Below are positions 60,816-64,000 of a stretch of 64,000 nucleotides of DNA, piece after piece. The stretch is taken from the NCBI RefSeq assembly GCF_046630315.1, contig NZ_LQBD01000039.1, forward strand, positions 1 through 64,000, written 5' to 3'. Made by a program: the position numbers and the translations under genes. The DNA comes from Brucella anthropi_A. GTDB lineage: Bacteria; Pseudomonadota; Alphaproteobacteria; Rhizobiales; Rhizobiaceae. The notes under the pieces are model-generated. The model did no database searches. It worked only from the letters and a program-made list of their open reading frames with translations, and was not told where the DNA came from. The first letter of the stretch is position 1, and the number at the start of each line of letters is the position of its first letter.

Positions 60816-61835
60816 TTGGCCCAGAAAATAAAGCTATCGACCATTGCTGATGCGCTTGGCGTTTCGACAGCCACAGTTTCGCTCGCTTTGCGCGACAGCC
60901 CCCTCGTTGCCGACCAGACCCGCGAGAAGATCAAGGAACATGCCCGCGCCATCGGTTATATCTATAACCGGCGCGCCGCGAGCCTGCGCACTTCGCGCTC
61001 CGGCATTGTCGGCGTCGTGGTGCATGACATCATGAACCCGTTCTTCGCGGAAATTCTCAAATCCATCGAAACGGAACTCGACCGTTCGCGCCAGACCTTC
61101 ATCCTGTCCAATCATTACGACCAGCTCGAAAAGCAGCGCACCTTCATGGATACGCTGTTGCAGCTGGGCGCGGACGGGGTGATCATGTCGCCGGCCATCG
61201 GCACGCCGCCGGAAGATATCCAGCTTGCGGAAGACAACGGCCTGCCGGTCGTGCTGATCGCGCGCAGTGTCGAGGGTGTTCACGCGCCGGTTTTCCGGGG
61301 CGATGATGCCTACGGGATCGGCCTTGCCACCAATCACCTGATTTCGCTGGGGCACACGCGCATCGCCATGATCGGCGGCACGGACCAGACCTCGACGGGC
61401 CGCGACCGGTATCGCGGCTATGTGCAGGCGATGGAAAAGGCCGGGCTTGAGGTTCGTCCCGACTGGCGCATTGCCGGGCCACGCACGAAGCAGGGCGGCT
61501 TTGAGGTCGCGCCGCAGTTTCTGGCGTTAAAGGACAAGCCGACGGCTGCGGTCTGCTGGAACGACCTGACGGCCATCGGCCTGATGAACGGCATTGCGCG
61601 CGCCGGGCTGGTGCCGGGCGAGGACATTTCCGTGACCGGCTATGACGATCTTGAGGAAGCGGCGATTGCCACGCCTGCGCTCACGACCGTCTGGAACGGA
61701 CAGCGTGAAGTGGGACGCCGGGCGGCCCGCGCGCTGCTCGACCAGCTGAACGGCGTCGAGGTTTCCTCGATGCAGGAACTCATCAAGCCGGAACTCCATA
61801 TCCGTCAATCGACGTCCAAGCCGAAACACGGCTGA
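60816..61835 (+). CDS. LacI family transcriptional regulator
   Basis: A 339-residue sugar-type repressor. The N-terminal HTH is LSTIADALGVSTATVSLALR, then the hinge, and a periplasmic-binding-protein-like ligand domain (GIVGVVVHDIMNPFFAEILK, VTGYDDLEEAAIATPALTTV). It starts at TTG: GGGGAGG lies 6 bp upstream and the HTH starts directly; an ATG start further upstream would add 24 Arg-rich residues unlike the family. The next gene on the same strand is the hydroxyacid dehydrogenase, a probable target. The ligand is unknown. Confidence 0.92.
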   Translation: MAQKIKLSTIADALGVSTATVSLALRDSPLVADQTREKIKEHARAIGYIYNRRAASLRTSRSGIVGVVVHDIMNPFFAEILKSIETELDRSRQTFILSNHYDQLEKQRTFMDTLLQLGADGVIMSPAIGTPPEDIQLAEDNGLPVVLIARSVEGVHAPVFRGDDAYGIGLATNHLISLGHTRIAMIGGTDQTSTGRDRYRGYVQAMEKAGLEVRPDWRIAGPRTKQGGFEVAPQFLALKDKPTAAVCWNDLTAIGLMNGIARAGLVPGEDISVTGYDDLEEAAIATPALTTVWNGQREVGRRAARALLDQLNGVEVSSMQELIKPELHIRQSTSKPKHG

Positions 61836-61878
61836 TTTTCCCGCACCGGACGCCTTTCCTGCGGGCTGGTTTCTGTTC

Positions 61879-61926
61879 ACGCATTATCCGACGCAAAGCG
61901 GCTGCGCACTTTTGCTGGAAATGTTT
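61879..61926 (-). repeat. Dispersed short repeat, inverted copy
   Basis: On the minus strand this reads ACATTTCCAGCAAAAGTGCG, then CAGCCGCTTTGCGT and ATAATGCG, matching the element at 25720-25776. It lies between the LacI-family gene and the dehydrogenase, and its end overlaps the region just before the dehydrogenase ribosome site. Confidence 0.65.
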
Positions 61927-61943
61927 TACGCATGAGGAATGCC

Positions 61944-62918
61944 ATGACAAAACGCGACGCGACAATTCTGGTGCTCGGAAACTTCAATGAATATGCCGTG
62001 CAGCGGCTTTCGGGCGAGTTTAATATCCGGCGTATCGCGCGCGGTGACACGGCACTTCTGGATGCGGCCTGGGCAAAGGAGGTGAAGGGCATTGCCAGCA
62101 TGTCGAGCGTCGATGCGGCGCTGATCGACGCTTTGCCCAATCTTCAAATCATCGGCAATTTCGGTGTCGGCTACGATGCGGTGGATGCAAGACATGCTGC
62201 TAGCCGCAATGTGATGGTCACGAACACGCCGGACGTGCTGACCGAAGAAGTGGCGGACACGACCATCGGCCTCCTGATCGACACGGTGCGCGAATTGTCG
62301 AAATCGCAGGCATTCCTGCGCGCGGGCGACTGGGTGAAGGAGGGCCGCTATCCGCTGTCGCGGCTTTCGCTGCGCGGACGCAAGGTCGGCATTTTCGGGC
62401 TTGGCCGCATCGGCAAGGCGGTTGCCCATCGCATTGAGGCCTTCGGCCTGCCGATTGCCTATCACAATCGCCGTCAGGCAACCGACGTGAACTATGATTA
62501 TTATCCGAGCCTCAAGGCGCTTGCCGAGGCTGTCGACACGCTCATTCTGGTCGCGCCGGGCGGGGCGGAAACCGCGAAGGCCGTCAATGCCGAAATATTG
62601 CAGGCGCTTGGGCCGGAAGGTGTGCTTATCAATATCGGGCGCGGCTCGGTGGTGGATGAAGAGGCGCTTGCCGAAGCGCTGCAAAAGGGCACGATTGCCG
62701 CTGCCGGTCTCGATGTCTTTGCAAACGAGCCGCATGTGCCGCAGGCGCTCCTCGACGCGCCGAACACGGTTCTCCTGCCGCATATCGGCTCTGCCTCGGT
62801 CCAGACCCGCCGCGCCATGGCCGATCTGGTGATCGACAATCTCATCGCGTGGTTCGACACCGGCTCGGCGCTGACGCCGGTGCCGGAGACGGTGCAGGTG
62901 AAGAAGTTAAGGCAATAA
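61944..62918 (+). CDS. D-2-hydroxyacid dehydrogenase (glyoxylate/hydroxypyruvate reductase-like)
   Basis: A 324-residue NAD(P)H-dependent dehydrogenase. The Rossmann motif is GIFGLGRIGKAVA; the catalytic residues are the Arg in INIGRGSVVDE, the Glu in the FANEPHVP block, and the His in LLPHIGSAS. GNFGVGYDAVD is the substrate-domain block. It is likely a glyoxylate/hydroxypyruvate reductase, though related 2-oxoacid substrates are possible. The start MTKRDA follows GAGGAATGCC. The last residues LRQ and the TAA come from the octamer-repeat element at 62907. Confidence 0.92.
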   Translation: MTKRDATILVLGNFNEYAVQRLSGEFNIRRIARGDTALLDAAWAKEVKGIASMSSVDAALIDALPNLQIIGNFGVGYDAVDARHAASRNVMVTNTPDVLTEEVADTTIGLLIDTVRELSKSQAFLRAGDWVKEGRYPLSRLSLRGRKVGIFGLGRIGKAVAHRIEAFGLPIAYHNRRQATDVNYDYYPSLKALAEAVDTLILVAPGGAETAKAVNAEILQALGPEGVLINIGRGSVVDEEALAEALQKGTIAAAGLDVFANEPHVPQALLDAPNTVLLPHIGSASVQTRRAMADLVIDNLIAWFDTGSALTPVPETVQVKKLRQ

Positions 62919-63104
62919 GGCAGTAGGGCAGTAAGGCAGTATGTTAAGGGAATAGGGGAATAAGGGAGTAGGGGAGTATGTTTTGGTTGCGCATGACCGC
63001 GCCCACCATATTCTTCACTGCCCTACTGCCCTACTGCCCTACTGCCCTACTGCCCTACTGCCCTACTGCCCTACTGCCCTACTGCCCTACTGCCCTACTG
63101 CCCT
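62907..63104. repeat. HOOF-Print-type octamer repeat element, locus 2
   Basis: Same plan and same orientation as 55879-56060: TTAAGGCAATAAGGCAGTAG, the shared core (one base different), then eleven exact ACTGCCCT units at 63017-63104. It lies between convergent genes and provides the last codons and stop of both: LRQ-TAA of the dehydrogenase and LGQ-TAG of the C26 peptidase. The octamer reads TAG in all three frames on the minus strand within 24 bp, and is open in all three on the plus strand. Confidence 0.95.
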
Positions 63105-63853
63105 AAACTATGCTCCCGCACGGCATTTCCAAACGCCTCGAATATCCTGCGGGAAGGGGCATCGGAATGCACCCAATATTCCGGGTGCCACTGGACGCCG
63201 ACGACAAATCCCTTTGCGTTTTTGACGGACACGGCTTCGATCGTGCCGTCTTCGGCCACGGCCTCGACTTCCAGCCGCGGGGCCAGCTTGTCGATGGCCT
63301 GACGGTGGACGGAGTTCACCCGCACGCTTTCTTCCTTCAGGATTCCGGCAAGGCATGAGTTCGGGTTGAGCTTGATCGGATGCTGGATTGCGAAGCGCTC
63401 GGCCTGGCTTTCGGATTCCGGTGCGCGGTGATCCATCCGGCCTTCGAGGTTCTGGATTTCGGTGGCGAGCGTGCCGCCCAGCGCGACGTTCAGCTCCTGT
63501 ATGCCGCGGCAGATCGCCAGCACCGGAACGCCCCTTTCGATTGCCGCGCGGATCAGCGGCAGCGATGTGGCGTCACGGGCATTGTCATAAGGCTCGAAAG
63601 CAGGGCCCGGCTCGACACCGTAGAGGGCAGGATGGACATTTGATTTGGAACCCGTGACAAGAACGCCGTCCACGGCATCCAGAATGGCGTCGAGGTCCAT
63701 TCTGTCGCCGAAACTCGGCACCAGCAGCGGCGTTACGCCCGCAACATCGATTGCCGCCGACAGATATTGCTGGGGTGCGGCGTGCCAGGTGTAGTTTTCA
63801 AACGGCTTCACATCGGTCGGCACGGCGACGAGAGGGCGAGAGATCTTGGGCAT
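63095..63853 (-). CDS. Gamma-glutamyl-gamma-aminobutyrate hydrolase family (C26) protein
   Basis: A 252-residue class I glutamine amidotransferase-like hydrolase. The nucleophile is Cys in VLAICRGIQELNVALGG, the His is in GVQWHPE, and the Glu follows. This is the pattern of PuuD-type peptidases that release GABA or similar amines from gamma-glutamyl conjugates. No puu genes lie beside it in the window. The start MPKISRP is chosen; a GTG five codons earlier has no ribosome site. The C-terminal LGQ and the stop are encoded by the octamer-repeat element, so its end depends on the repeat frame. The 147 bp to its right show no gene. Confidence 0.9.
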   Translation of the reverse strand: MPKISRPLVAVPTDVKPFENYTWHAAPQQYLSAAIDVAGVTPLLVPSFGDRMDLDAILDAVDGVLVTGSKSNVHPALYGVEPGPAFEPYDNARDATSLPLIRAAIERGVPVLAICRGIQELNVALGGTLATEIQNLEGRMDHRAPESESQAERFAIQHPIKLNPNSCLAGILKEESVRVNSVHRQAIDKLAPRLEVEAVAEDGTIEAVSVKNAKGFVVGVQWHPEYWVHSDAPSRRIFEAFGNAVREHSLGQ

Positions 63854-64000
63854 ACTGTTCGTTTCCACCAGTCGGATAATGCGCTTGTCTGCGTTGACAC
63901 TTACTTCTCCGCAATGGGCCGCGCAATCACGAACAGGTGTCGTCTTTCGGTCCGGTTTGTCTTCCTTCTGTGTATTGTGTCGATTTGAACCGATTTTTGC

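Noticed and set aside
62983..63225. Frame encoding repeated LPYCPTAL peptide
   Set aside because: The octamer is open in all plus-strand frames, so the repetitive peptide is a by-product of ACTGCCCT repeats.

Overview
The window reads as chromosomal DNA of an alphaproteobacterium of the Brucella/Ochrobactrum group, most likely Brucella chromosome I. The reasons are the moderately high G+C, the gene order typical of Hyphomicrobiales core blocks (ubiE-ubiB-coaBC, def-fmt-truA, rpmH-rnpA-yidC-engB), the large Bma/AIDA-like autotransporter, and two loci of AGGGCAGT octamer repeats of the kind used for Brucella HOOF-Print typing. No origin, prophage, CRISPR array or intact insertion sequence is seen. 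Gene names rest on motifs and remembered family features; no database search was run.

Layout. 1-6.2 kb is an envelope/virulence-type stretch: the 3' end of one autotransporter gene, a complete paralogue in tandem, a small hypothetical gene, an IalB-like exported protein, and a degenerate IS630-family transposase remnant beside tRNA-Ser. 6.5-17.4 kb holds msrA, slyX-upp, ubiE-ubiB-coaBC, prfC, an HdeD-like membrane protein, cardiolipin synthase and an EEP-family phosphodiesterase. 17.5-31.7 kb is mostly minus strand: an aldehyde dehydrogenase, a lysoplasmalogenase, bluB, tRNA-Leu, gpmA, dapB, an MsbA-like exporter, glk-mgsA, mepA, an epimerase, queG, a GST, then uppP (plus strand) and an NDUFA9-like protein. 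31.9-43.4 kb holds lepA, small genes, rmuC, def-fmt-truA, dapE, a transglutaminase-like protein, two tandem small exported paralogues and dapD. 43.6-54.7 kb holds a LOG-family protein, a DUF817 protein, a HAD phosphatase, argB, a histidine phosphatase, engB, yidC-rnpA-rpmH, ridA, a DUF4105 protein and msrPQ. 55-64 kb is the most accessory-looking part: an esterase, a WD40 protein and a His-rich COG0523 GTPase under a likely Zur box, VapBC, a creatininase-family protein, MarR and LacI regulators, a D-2-hydroxyacid dehydrogenase and a C26 peptidase.

How the genes work together. dapB, dapD and dapE (diaminopimelate/lysine), mepA and uppP (murein), cls and the MsbA-like exporter (membrane) serve the envelope. 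prfC, lepA, def, fmt, truA, queG, rpmH, rnpA and two tRNAs serve translation. MsrA and MsrPQ cover cytoplasmic and periplasmic methionine sulfoxide repair. The WD40/COG0523 pair looks like a zinc-starvation response.

The most notable non-gene content is repeats at gene ends. Two nearly identical octamer-repeat elements 7 kb apart each sit between convergent genes and supply their stop codons. There is a 55-bp tandem array after dapE, a 14-bp duplication inside the dapE terminus, 28-bp duplications of the argB terminus, a 14-bp array beside a terminator, nested palindromes after lepA, and scattered copies of short palindromic elements.
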